Shown: positions 35,642 through 43,959 of the stretch, piece after piece
Numbering within the stretch: the stretch's first letter is position 1
Layout: every line of letters begins with the position of its first letter
Assembly (NCBI GenBank): GCA_017460395.1
Contig: JAFUBA010000202.1
Coordinates: forward strand, 1 to 53,841
Source of the DNA: Clostridia bacterium
GTDB lineage: Bacteria > Bacillota > Clostridia > Christensenellales > Aristaeellaceae
Direction of reading: 5' to 3'
Length of the DNA stretch: 53,841 nucleotides
Notes under the pieces: model-generated
Database searches by the model: none
What the model was told of the DNA's origin: nothing
What the model saw: only the letters and a program-made list of their open reading frames with translations
Translations under genes and position numbers: made by a program

Positions 35642-36262
35642 ATGAAAAACGATCTGATCTGTCAGTCCTCTGAGTATGACTGCGGGCCCACCACCCTGGT
35701 AAACGGAATCCGGTATCTGTTTGACAGGGAGGAGATCCCCCCGGCCATCCTCAAGCACATCTGGACCATGGGGAATGACACCTTTTCGGATGCGGGTGAA
35801 CTGGGGAAACACGGGACAAGCAAGGCAAGCATGTGTTACATGGCTTGCTGGTTCAATGCTTATGCGAAGGGTTGCGGATTTCCTCTGCATGCGGAGTTTC
35901 TGGAAGATACATCGGCGGTGGTGGAAAAGGAGGGCACGGTGACAGCGTGCCTTCAATCGGGCGGCTGCGCGCTTGTGCGCTGCTTTACCGGGAAGATCCC
36001 CCACTATGTGCTCCTGACAAAATTGCTGCCTGGGGATGAGATCGGTCTGTTTGATCCATACGATGAGCATCCGGACTTCCAGGGGGAAGGCCGAAGGGTT
36101 GTCACAGGAGAACCCAAGGCGATGAACCGGGCCGTCAGAAGGGAGTATCTGAATCTGGAGGGCAGGGATCAAGACTATGCCATGGGCCCTGTGGATACCA
36201 GGGAGATCCTTCTGATGCAGAGAACTGAGGCAAAAAGGTGCGGGTCAAAAACAAAAGAATAA
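35642..36262 (+). CDS. C39-like cysteine peptidase domain protein
   Basis: A 206-residue cytoplasmic protein with no signal peptide. The N-terminus QSSEYDCGPTTLVN is the catalytic-Cys motif of the C39 / bacteriocin-leader-peptidase-like group; the His follows in GKIPHYVLL and the Asp in LFDPYDEHP. It is a free-standing domain, not fused to an ABC exporter. The ribosome binding site is weak (AAAGCGAGC). It lies between two peptide importers and ends at a terminator. Cleaving an imported peptide or maturing a local peptide are possibilities, but no double-glycine precursor gene is seen nearby. Confidence 0.75.
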   Translation: MKNDLICQSSEYDCGPTTLVNGIRYLFDREEIPPAILKHIWTMGNDTFSDAGELGKHGTSKASMCYMACWFNAYAKGCGFPLHAEFLEDTSAVVEKEGTVTACLQSGGCALVRCFTGKIPHYVLLTKLLPGDEIGLFDPYDEHPDFQGEGRRVVTGEPKAMNRAVRREYLNLEGRDQDYAMGPVDTREILLMQRTEAKRCGSKTKE

Positions 36263-36268
36263 CATGCT

Positions 36269-36302
36269 GCACGGCGGGTGATCGGCCCGGCCGTGCTTTT
36301 TT
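36269..36302 (+). terminator. intrinsic terminator after the C39-like gene
   Basis: GCACGGC (36269-36275) pairs with GCCGTGC (36290-36296), followed by T6 (36297-36302). It separates the C39-like gene from the promoter of importer system 2. Confidence 0.8.
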
Positions 36303-36327
36303 GCGAGAAGGCCTCCTGAAAAGGTCC

Positions 36328-36356
36328 TTGAGGGACCCGAAAAAATCGGTTATAAT
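36328..36356 (+). promoter_or_regulatory. promoter of importer operon 2
   Basis: -35 TTGAGG (36328-36333), 17-bp spacer, perfect -10 TATAAT (36351-36356). Transcription should start near 36363, leaving a leader of about 240 nt before the binding protein gene. Confidence 0.8.
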
Positions 36357-36443
36357 GACTAAGGTTGCCCCGGTGCCACGTCTACCTGGATCCACTTCTA
36401 CCATGAAATTATACAGCCCATATATTGGTCGACTTTTGCTGCG

Positions 36444-36480
36444 CGGCCCTTTTTGCATGCGAGCAGATGCGGCCGTTTTT
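36444..36480 (+). promoter_or_regulatory. terminator-like hairpin in the long leader of operon 2
   Basis: CGGCC (36444-36448) pairs with GGCCG (36471-36475), extended by GCAT/ATGC inside, followed by T5. It lies between the promoter and the first gene. The whole stretch 36303-36603 has no convincing gene: it holds the promoter, this element and the hairpin at 36521-36542. No known riboswitch or T-box was recognised. Confidence 0.4.
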
Positions 36481-36520
36481 CGTTGTCTTGTTGGGAGAGG
36501 CAGATATATGGGTCTCCTTT

Positions 36521-36542
36521 TGCCTGCTTTTTTTGGCAGGCA
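36521..36542 (+). promoter_or_regulatory. short hairpin in the leader of operon 2
   Basis: TGCCTGC (36521-36527) pairs with GCAGGCA (36536-36542) with an almost all-T loop. It lies about 60 nt before the start codon. Confidence 0.4.
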
Positions 36543-36603
36543 CTGGCATGATGTTCTCCGCTGCGTGCGGTGAATAAATATATAAAAGGGAGACTGGGGA
36601 ATC

Positions 36604-39108
36604 ATGAAGAAACTGTTTGCTCTGATCCTTGCGCTCACCATGCTGTGCAGCAGCCTGACTGCGTTTGCAGAAGGCTTTACGCCAGCAGCCAGCTATGATG
36701 CCGGCGAACGCGTTTTTCACGCAGGATCCATCACGCTTGAACCCGCTGTTGCAGGCGGCGGGCAGGTGAACACCTTAGTGTATGCCGGGGAGGAAGGCAA
36801 GGATTATACCGATGAGAAGGTATACACCTTCCACGATTACACCTCTGCGCTGACCTCCAGCATGAACTGGGACGTGCTGTCCTGGGAAACAAGCGACGAT
36901 TCAGCCATCACGGACTACATTATTTCCGGCTTCTATACCTTCAAGGTCAATGCCGACAAGACCGGCTATGCGATCGTTCCTGAAGCAGCGGCCGAGATGC
37001 CCGTGGACGTCACGAGCGAGTATGTGGGACAGTATGGTGTGACTGAGGGAGAGACCGGTAAGGCCTGGCGTATCGCCCTGAATCCGGATCTCTGCTTTGA
37101 TGACGGCACCAAAGTCAATGCGGACGACTATGTCTACTCCATGCAGCAGCAGCTGAATCCCAAGATCCTCAACCGCCGCGCAGACTCCTGGTATGACGGA
37201 CAGTTCTCCATCGTCAATGCCAAGAATTATCTGTATGCAGGCAGCACCGTCTATGATGCCATTCCCGAAAGTGCCGAGGCACTTCTGGAAGCAGGCAAGG
37301 ATGTGTACCTGGACATGGGCTTCTGGAATGTGGTCGGCGCACTCGATGCTGACGGCAATCCTGCACCTCAGTACATCTCTGTGGCGGATGACACCATGTA
37401 CCGCGATGCGGCTGTCGAAGATGAGACGGCCGACGAAGCCTGGGTATCTGCCAAGTATCTGTATGAAACTTATCTGGCAGCCGGCGCGCCTTATGAAGCC
37501 TATGCTGCTGATTATCTGAAGGTTGCAAGTCAGGCAAAGGCTGTCACCTGGGACGAAGTTGGTCTTAAGAAGATCGACGATTATACCATCGACTTCATTC
37601 TGGAAGCACCCGTTGCGGAAGCTGCCTTCTATGTGCCATACAACCTGTCTGGCAACTTCCTGGTCAAGAAGGATGTATACGAGGCATGCAAGTCTTTCTT
37701 TGACGCCGACGGCAAGCCCGTGGCGACCGAGGAAGAGGCTGATTCTGTGACCAGCTCCTACTGCCGCAGCCTTGAAAACACCGTGTCCTATGGTCCCTAT
37801 ATGCTCACCAGCTTCCAGCTGGACAAGGAATACACCCTGAGCCGCAATGAGAAGTGGTATGGATACAGCGACGGAAAGCACCTTGGCCAGTATATGACCG
37901 ACAATATCGTCGTGTCTGTGATTGCAGACCACGCCACCGCCATCCTGGCCTTCGAGAGCGGCGAGATTGACAGTGTCAGTCTGCAGAACGAGGACATGGA
38001 CAAGTACGCTGCCAGCGATTATATCAACTACACACCTCAGAGCTATACCACCAAGCTGACCTTCTCCCTGGCCTATGACAAGCTGGTGGAGCATGGTACC
38101 AACAGCCAGATCATGGTCATTGATGAGTTCCGCAAGGGCTTTGCCTTCGCACTGGACGCCAATGACTTTGCAACGGCCTACACCGCTGCAGGCACTGCCG
38201 GCTATGGTCTTCTGAACTACATGTACTGCTACGATCCCTTCACCGGCGCGCTGTACCGTGACAGTGAACCGGCCAAGAAGGCCCTGGTCGAACTGTTCGA
38301 CATGAGCTATGGCGAGGGCGGCGACTACGAAACACTGGATGAAGCCTACGAAGCCATGACCGGCTACAACATGGAACATGCACAGCAGCTGATGGCGACT
38401 GCTGCCGATAAGGCAATTGAAACCGGTATCTGGGATGGCGAGAGCGATATCGTTCTGGACATCCGCCTGTACAACAGTGACACCATCTATGTCCAGATGT
38501 ACAACTACTTCAAGAACCAGCTGACAGAAGCCGTGAAGGGCTCCAAGTTCGAGGGCAAGATCGACATGACCATGACCCCCGACGCGGACTATTACAACAC
38601 CATGTACTCCGGCGGTGCTGACATGATCTTCACCACCTGGGGGGGTGCTTCCATGGATCCCTTCGGTGTCTTCGCACGCTGCTACTGCGATGCTGCCGAT
38701 GGCTCCGGCAATCAGATGGAGCTGGGTTATGACACCGCTGCCATCAGCATGACTGTGGGCTGTGGCGATAAGGGCGAAATCACCGATACGCTCCAGCACT
38801 GGGCCATGTGGGCGAACAACGCTACCAGCGATGTGCCCACCATCTATAACGCACTGGGCGCTTTCGCAGACTATGCGTATTCCACCCGCTGCGAAGTGGT
38901 GGCAGCCATCGAGCACTGCTTCATGAACTGGTTCCCCACCACCTCCCTGTATTATCGCAATGTGGCCGGTCTGGATTCTCAGAAGGTCAATCAGGCCAGC
39001 GACACCTATCTGACCCTGGTCGGTTTTGGCGGGTTTGACTACCTGACCTACAATTATGACGATGCTGCCTGGGCAGAGTACATTGCAAACAACACGCTGG
39101 TATATTGA
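36604..39108 (+). CDS. oversized peptide ABC transporter substrate-binding protein (family 5), system 2
   Basis: An 834-residue exported solute-binding protein; family members usually have 500-600 residues. Signal peptide about 1-22 (AFAEG). Family features are spread out: LNPDLCFDDGTKVNADDYVYSM (about 160-180), the YGPYMLTSFQLDKEYTLSRN region (about 395-415) and FRKGFAFALDANDFA (about 510). Extra segments lie around residues 200-330 (Asp/Glu/Ala-rich) and in the second lobe. There is no lipobox Cys at the signal cleavage site. GGGAGA precedes the start. It opens an operon with two permeases and two ATPases, of which only the OppB-type permease is of normal size. The ligand is unknown; the size suggests a large or unusual peptide. 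Confidence 0.92.
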   Translation: MKKLFALILALTMLCSSLTAFAEGFTPAASYDAGERVFHAGSITLEPAVAGGGQVNTLVYAGEEGKDYTDEKVYTFHDYTSALTSSMNWDVLSWETSDDSAITDYIISGFYTFKVNADKTGYAIVPEAAAEMPVDVTSEYVGQYGVTEGETGKAWRIALNPDLCFDDGTKVNADDYVYSMQQQLNPKILNRRADSWYDGQFSIVNAKNYLYAGSTVYDAIPESAEALLEAGKDVYLDMGFWNVVGALDADGNPAPQYISVADDTMYRDAAVEDETADEAWVSAKYLYETYLAAGAPYEAYAADYLKVASQAKAVTWDEVGLKKIDDYTIDFILEAPVAEAAFYVPYNLSGNFLVKKDVYEACKSFFDADGKPVATEEEADSVTSSYCRSLENTVSYGPYMLTSFQLDKEYTLSRNEKWYGYSDGKHLGQYMTDNIVVSVIADHATAILAFESGEIDSVSLQNEDMDKYAASDYINYTPQSYTTKLTFSLAYDKLVEHGTNSQIMVIDEFRKGFAFALDANDFATAYTAAGTAGYGLLNYMYCYDPFTGALYRDSEPAKKALVELFDMSYGEGGDYETLDEAYEAMTGYNMEHAQQLMATAADKAIETGIWDGESDIVLDIRLYNSDTIYVQMYNYFKNQLTEAVKGSKFEGKIDMTMTPDADYYNTMYSGGADMIFTTWGGASMDPFGVFARCYCDAADGSGNQMELGYDTAAISMTVGCGDKGEITDTLQHWAMWANNATSDVPTIYNALGAFADYAYSTRCEVVAAIEHCFMNWFPTTSLYYRNVAGLDSQKVNQASDTYLTLVGFGGFDYLTYNYDDAAWAEYIANNTLVY

Positions 39109-39181
39109 TCGGGTCATTTTGAATGAATCGATCGACAGATAAAAACGGTCGACCAACAACAGTCAAGTGAGTTCCTGATCG

Positions 39182-39214
39182 CGCGGGCATGAGGGATCCC
39201 CCCTCATGCCCGCG
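39182..39214 (+). promoter_or_regulatory. intercistronic hairpin after binding protein 2
   Basis: A perfect 14-bp stem (39182-39195 with 39201-39214), 5-nt loop, no U-tract. It sits between the binding protein and permease genes, as in operon 1, and probably gives the binding-protein mRNA extra stability. The rest of 39109-39314 holds nothing recognisable. Confidence 0.7.
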
Positions 39215-39314
39215 TTCCGGTTTACACGAAAAGGTGCCGGAGAAAGACACCCTTTCGCGTAGACCGGAGAGAAGAAAAAAGACAGGGAAAAGGAAGAAGC
39301 GGAGGATCAAGGAA

Positions 39315-40277
39315 ATGACCAAATATGTGATCAAACGTATTCTGCTCATGTTCCTGACGCTCTTTGTCATCACGGTGATGTGCTTTGTCCTCATCAAGCT
39401 CCTGCCTCTGCCGGCAGTGCGTGAGATGGGCAAGGACATCAATCTGGTGCTCATGCGTCGGGAAAAGATGGGCTACAACAGGCCAATTATGGTTCAGTTC
39501 TTTCTGTATCTGAAAAACATTGTGACCGACTGGGACTGGGGTGTCGGTGAGCAGATGTATGAGGGCCTGGAAATCTGGGATGTCATGATGCAGAAGCTGC
39601 CTTATACGGTGGTGGTCAACCTGTATTCCATTCTGATTTCCATTCCGCTGGGCCTGGGCCTGGGCATTTATGCTGCGCTCAAGAAGAACAAGTGGCAGGA
39701 TACGCTGATTTCCACACTGGTCATGGTGTTTATTTCTGTGCCCAGCTATGTCTATGCATTTCTGGTCCAGTATATTTTCTGCTTTAAGCTGAACTGGTTC
39801 CCGCTGCAGCTGGCATCGCTCAGTCAGGCAGGATCCATCTTCTCGGGGAAGATGTTCGTGTCCATGGTACCCGCCATCATGAGCCTTTCCTTCGGTGTGA
39901 TCGCAGGCTTTACACGCTATACCCGTGCGGAACTTTCCGAAGTGCTGACGGGCGACTATATGCTTCTGGCCCGCACCAAGGGTCTGACCAAGGCCCAGGC
40001 AATCAGCCGGCACGCCATGCGCAATGCGATGGTGGTGATTCTCCCGATGATCTTCGGCGAGTTTATCGGCATTCTTGGCGGCTCCATGATCATCGAGAAT
40101 ATTTTTGGCATCCCGGGCATCGGGAATCTGTATGTGAATTCCATCAGTGTCCGCGATTACAATTTCTTCATGGCGCTGAATATTTTCTACACCCTCATCG
40201 GGCTTGTGTCCGGTATCGTGATTGACATCAGCTACGGGTTTATTGATCCGCGCATCAGAATGGGGTCGAAGAAATGA
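39315..40277 (+). CDS. oligopeptide ABC transporter permease, OppB type, system 2
   Basis: A 320-residue permease of normal size with six membrane segments. The opening TKYVIKRILLMFLTLFVIT and the coupling loop with LLARTKGLTKAQAISRHAMRNA (key residues ARTKG and HAMRNA) are typical. It is the only subunit of system 2 that is not enlarged. The start at 39315 has GGAGG 9 nt upstream. The next gene starts inside its stop codon. Confidence 0.94.
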   Translation: MTKYVIKRILLMFLTLFVITVMCFVLIKLLPLPAVREMGKDINLVLMRREKMGYNRPIMVQFFLYLKNIVTDWDWGVGEQMYEGLEIWDVMMQKLPYTVVVNLYSILISIPLGLGLGIYAALKKNKWQDTLISTLVMVFISVPSYVYAFLVQYIFCFKLNWFPLQLASLSQAGSIFSGKMFVSMVPAIMSLSFGVIAGFTRYTRAELSEVLTGDYMLLARTKGLTKAQAISRHAMRNAMVVILPMIFGEFIGILGGSMIIENIFGIPGIGNLYVNSISVRDYNFFMALNIFYTLIGLVSGIVIDISYGFIDPRIRMGSKK

Positions 40278-41821
40278 TGGATGAGAAGAACGTAAACCGG
40301 ATTCCCGATATTCCGAAAGAGAAGTTTGCATTTGTCCAGCGCTCTGAGGATCTCCATGACGAGAAGCTGCAGACAAAGGCCATCGGGTACCTGGGGGATG
40401 CCTGGATCCGTTTCCGCACCAACAAAAGTGCCGTGGTGGCCTTTGTCCTGATCATGATCCTGACGCTCTTTGCACTGATCGTGCCCGTGGTCTCCCACTA
40501 CTCCGTGGCATTCCGGGACGGCTACTATAAACTGGTGCTTCCAAAAAATGAGCTGCTGGCGCCGACAGGCTTGTGGGACGGCGGAAAGAATGAACAGCAG
40601 AGCGAGGCCGGGTATCTCTATCTCAATGCCATCGGGCAGGAGAATGGGCACAGCGCGGTCATGAAGGTGTATGACAGCTTTCAGGATGCGACCGGTGCCA
40701 CATTCTACAATATCCGCTCCGACAGCTATCGCTCGGTCGGCTTTGTCTTTGTGAACCTGAGTGAGGCGGAGTACAAAGCGCTCATGGCATACCAGGACGA
40801 GAAGGGAATCCAGGTCATGTATCCCCTTCAGCAGACCATGAACAAGCACTTTGTGCGAGCCAATGACGGTGCCAATTTCTGGTACCTCCTTCAGGATGAG
40901 TCCCAGGGGACGACCGGCATGCCGAAGCTGGACGAAGAGGGACACTATATCGCCAATTATCTGACCTCGGATGACCCGCAGAAATCCGGCTATACCTCCC
41001 TGCGCATCGCAGGCGACGGGGAAAACGGTGTTTACTACACCTATGCCCAGAAAAATCAGACCGGGTACCGGGTGCGCGTGGACTATGCCGAGTACTTCCA
41101 ATATATCAACGGCTTCTATGCCTCCTTCCTCTTTGGCACCAATGTGTATGGGCAGGATATTTTCACCTGCCTTGCAGTGGGCGCCCGCTTCTCCCTGCTC
41201 CTCGCCATCTGTGTCGCCACGATCAATTTCATCCTGGGTGTGATTTACGGTGCCATTGAAGGCTACTATGGCGGCTGGGTGGACATGATCATGGAGCGCA
41301 TTTCTGACATTCTGGCAGACGTGCCTTTCATCGTGGTGGCAACCCTCTTCCAGCTGCATCTTGCCGCAAAGGTGGGTGTGGTCTGGTCCCTGCTCTTCGC
41401 CTTTGTGCTGACGGGGTGGGTCGGAACGGCATCCCGTGTCCGCACCCAGTTTTACCGCTTCAAGGGGCAGGAGTATGTGCTGGCAGCCCGCACCCTGGGT
41501 GCGAGCGACCGAAGGCTGATCTTCAAGCACATCTTTCCCAACTCTCTGGGCACCATCATCACGGGTGCTGTCATGACCATTCCCGGCGTCATCTTCTCGG
41601 AATCCATGCTGAGTTATCTGCACATCATCAACCTGGATACCTCATCCACGCTGACCTCCATCGGCACGATGCTCTCCAATGGCAAGGACTATCTGAGCAC
41701 CTATCCGCACATCCTGTTTTTCCCGGCGGTGTTCATTGCCATTCTGGAGATCTGCTTCAACCTCTTCGGCAATGGTCTGCGTGACGCGTTCAATCCATCA
41801 TTGAGAGGAGCGGATGACTGA
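40274..41821 (+). CDS. OppC-type permease with a large extracytoplasmic insertion, system 2
   Basis: A 515-residue permease; OppC proteins normally have about 300. The first membrane segment is at about 54-74. The usual GTNVYGQDIF motif, which in normal OppC follows within a short loop, comes only at about residue 287, so roughly 200 extra residues lie outside the membrane. This insert is rich in Tyr, Asp and Asn (YNIRSDSYRSVGFVF, YLLQDESQGTTG) with no family recognised. The remainder is a standard five-helix permease part with the coupling loop EYVLAARTLGASDRRLIFKH. ATG overlaps the stop of the OppB gene, and the following ATPase starts in its own stop codon. Confidence 0.92.
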   Translation: MMDEKNVNRIPDIPKEKFAFVQRSEDLHDEKLQTKAIGYLGDAWIRFRTNKSAVVAFVLIMILTLFALIVPVVSHYSVAFRDGYYKLVLPKNELLAPTGLWDGGKNEQQSEAGYLYLNAIGQENGHSAVMKVYDSFQDATGATFYNIRSDSYRSVGFVFVNLSEAEYKALMAYQDEKGIQVMYPLQQTMNKHFVRANDGANFWYLLQDESQGTTGMPKLDEEGHYIANYLTSDDPQKSGYTSLRIAGDGENGVYYTYAQKNQTGYRVRVDYAEYFQYINGFYASFLFGTNVYGQDIFTCLAVGARFSLLLAICVATINFILGVIYGAIEGYYGGWVDMIMERISDILADVPFIVVATLFQLHLAAKVGVVWSLLFAFVLTGWVGTASRVRTQFYRFKGQEYVLAARTLGASDRRLIFKHIFPNSLGTIITGAVMTIPGVIFSESMLSYLHIINLDTSSTLTSIGTMLSNGKDYLSTYPHILFFPAVFIAILEICFNLFGNGLRDAFNPSLRGADD

Positions 41822-43959
41822 TGGCAAAGAAACTGGAAGTCAGACATCTGACGATATCCTTCCGTACCAACAATGGCGCAGTGCGTGCGGTGCGGGACAT
41901 TTCCTTTGACCTGAACGAGGGCGAGACACTGGCGATTGCAGGCGAGAGCGGCAGCGGAAAATCCGTCACCACAAGGGCTGTGATGGGGATTCTCGCAGGC
42001 AATGCCATGGTGGAGGACGGAGAAATCATCTACGACGGCCGGGATCTTCTGAAGATTCCCGAGGAAGACTTCCACACGCTGCGCGGGCATAAACTGAGCA
42101 TGGTCTTCCAGGATCCCCTCTCCGCACTGAACCCCATCATGCGCATCGGAAAGCAGCTGACGGAAGCCATGCTCCTCAATAATAAGGAGAGGCGCGCTGA
42201 CGGCAGAAAGCGCTTCAATCACATGCTGGGAGAGCTGGAAAAGAACATGAAGGCTGCCGGCGTGGACAAGGCCCACAGCATGTGTCAGGAGTTTGACCGA
42301 TTCACAGTCTGCGGCGTCAAACTGGAGAATGCCTGGAAGAACGCCCAGGAAAATGCGGTGAGCATGCAGGACACCCTGGAGGAGATGGACATCGCGCTGC
42401 TGAAGAAGGATGAAAAGGCGGTGCGCGAGGTCTGCGCCCGGATCGGCAGCCTGGACAAAAGTGTCCGGAATCTGTACCTGATTCCGGAGGATGATCAGGA
42501 CTTTACGGCGCTGATTTCCCGCATGACGGGCCTTGGCAAGGGCTTTACCATGGAGCGGGAAGCGGAAATGCGAAGCGCCATGGAACAGCTCGGGGCAAGG
42601 CTTGCCTCTGTGCTGGATGAAAAGAAGGAACAGCCAAACTTCTTCAGGATCGGATATCTTCTGGCCCACGGCGGAACTGCCGATCCCACGAAGGAGGCAG
42701 TGGAAGAAATCAATGCGAAAGCCCGCAAAGCCCTGGACAGCGGGTTCATGAATGAATTCCTTGAAGGCGTGGAAAAGGCACTGAAGTATTCCCGGGAGGA
42801 AGCACAGAAGGCCCGCAGCCATGCAGTGGAGACCCTGAAGGAATGTCTGCCGACCTTTCAGGGGGATCAGCTTGATCAGAAAAAGTGCAGGGCCAGCGCA
42901 AAACGTGCTGCAGATGATGTGGAAAAGGCCATCGACCGTCTTGCCCTGGACAAGGACAACCGCGCCTATGTGTTCCGCAGCTCCATGAATGCCTACATTG
43001 ACCGTTATTTCTACGGGCTGAAGCAGAACCCAAAGGAGCAGCGCCGCTTTGACCGGGATACGGAGAAATACCAGCAGGTGACGGCGAAGGGAAAGTTTGC
43101 CCCATCCGTTGTCCCCATCAACCTGGTGGATATGGAGAAAGCCAGGGCAAACCTGACCAATACCATGACCGGGCTCATCGAACATTTTTCCGGGCAGAGC
43201 CAGGAGACAGACAATCTGCACGAGAGAGCCGTTGCCCTGGTGGACTGGCTGAAGGAGAGGTCCAGTGAGTACGCATACCGCCTGACACAGGGCATGGCCA
43301 AGCATCGGGCGATAGAGCTCATGAAGGAAGTGGGCATACCGGAGCCCCAGCGGCGTTTTCACCAGTATCCCTTCGAATTCTCCGGCGGCATGCGCCAGCG
43401 CATTGTCATTGCCATTGCCCTGTCGGCCAATCCGGATATTCTCATCTGCGACGAACCGACGACCGCCCTGGATGTGACGATCCAGGCGCAGATTCTGGAA
43501 CTGATCAACAGGCTGAAGGCCGAGCGCCGCCTGTCGGTGATTTTTATCACCCATGACCTGGGCGTGGTTGCCAACATGGCCGACCGGATTGCGGTCATGT
43601 ATGCAGGCAAGATCGTGGAATACGGCACGGCCGACGATGTTTTCTATGATCCGCGGCATCCCTATACCTGGGCACTTCTTGCGTCCATGCCGGATCTGGA
43701 GACGAAGGAAAAGCTGGCAGCGATTCCCGGCACACCGCCCAACATGATTCTGCCGCCCAGGGGAGACGCCTTTGCGGCGCGGAATCAGTATGCCATGGAA
43801 ATCGATCTGGAGCAGCAGCCACCCATGTTCCAGATCAGTGAAACCCATCAGGCGGCAACGTGGCTGTTACATCCCAATGCGCCGAAGGTTGAGCCGCCGG
43901 CGATTGTGACAGAGAGAATCCGCAGGATGCAGGCCAAGGAAAGGGGTGAGCAGGCATGA
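41821..43959 (+). CDS. OppD-type ATPase with a ~370-residue insertion in the helical subdomain, system 2
   Basis: A 712-residue ATPase; normal OppD has 330-360. Walker A GESGSGKS is at 41-48 and the Q-loop FQDPLSALNP at 96-105. The usual link to the signature motif is then interrupted by about residues 120-490 of charged helical sequence (for example ELEKNMKAAGVDK, EEAQKARSHAVETLKE, LHERAVALVDWLKERSSEY). The family pattern resumes at AIELMKEVGIPEPQ, with signature FSGGMRQR (520-527), Walker B LICDEPTTALD (541-551) and ITHDLG. All catalytic motifs are intact, so it should hydrolyse ATP. The insertion sits where the ATPase faces the permease. It lacks the four-Cys C-terminal motif of the system 1 protein. 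Confidence 0.93.
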   Translation: MAKKLEVRHLTISFRTNNGAVRAVRDISFDLNEGETLAIAGESGSGKSVTTRAVMGILAGNAMVEDGEIIYDGRDLLKIPEEDFHTLRGHKLSMVFQDPLSALNPIMRIGKQLTEAMLLNNKERRADGRKRFNHMLGELEKNMKAAGVDKAHSMCQEFDRFTVCGVKLENAWKNAQENAVSMQDTLEEMDIALLKKDEKAVREVCARIGSLDKSVRNLYLIPEDDQDFTALISRMTGLGKGFTMEREAEMRSAMEQLGARLASVLDEKKEQPNFFRIGYLLAHGGTADPTKEAVEEINAKARKALDSGFMNEFLEGVEKALKYSREEAQKARSHAVETLKECLPTFQGDQLDQKKCRASAKRAADDVEKAIDRLALDKDNRAYVFRSSMNAYIDRYFYGLKQNPKEQRRFDRDTEKYQQVTAKGKFAPSVVPINLVDMEKARANLTNTMTGLIEHFSGQSQETDNLHERAVALVDWLKERSSEYAYRLTQGMAKHRAIELMKEVGIPEPQRRFHQYPFEFSGGMRQRIVIAIALSANPDILICDEPTTALDVTIQAQILELINRLKAERRLSVIFITHDLGVVANMADRIAVMYAGKIVEYGTADDVFYDPRHPYTWALLASMPDLETKEKLAAIPGTPPNMILPPRGDAFAARNQYAMEIDLEQQPPMFQISETHQAATWLLHPNAPKVEPPAIVTERIRRMQAKERGEQA

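Noticed and set aside
36238-36573. A plus-strand open frame through the leader of importer operon 2
   Set aside because: It starts inside the C39-like gene, crosses a terminator and a promoter, and has no ribosome binding site or family match.
36357-36603. T-box or known riboswitch in the leader of importer operon 2
   Set aside because: The T-box core sequence and other riboswitch core motifs that can be recognised by eye are absent.
36901-39159. A 752-codon minus-strand open frame opposite the 834-residue binding protein
   Set aside because: The plus-strand gene has a signal peptide, ribosome binding site and family motifs; the antisense frame has none. Long antisense frames are common here because stop codons are rare in the mirrored codons.
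41701-43848. A 715-codon minus-strand open frame opposite the OppD-type ATPase
   Set aside because: Same reason: it mirrors the ATPase and shows no motifs.
41821-43959. Intein as an explanation for the insertion in the OppD-type ATPase
   Set aside because: There is no splice-type Cys/Ser start and HN end at the borders, and the insertion is charged alpha-helical rather than beta-rich.
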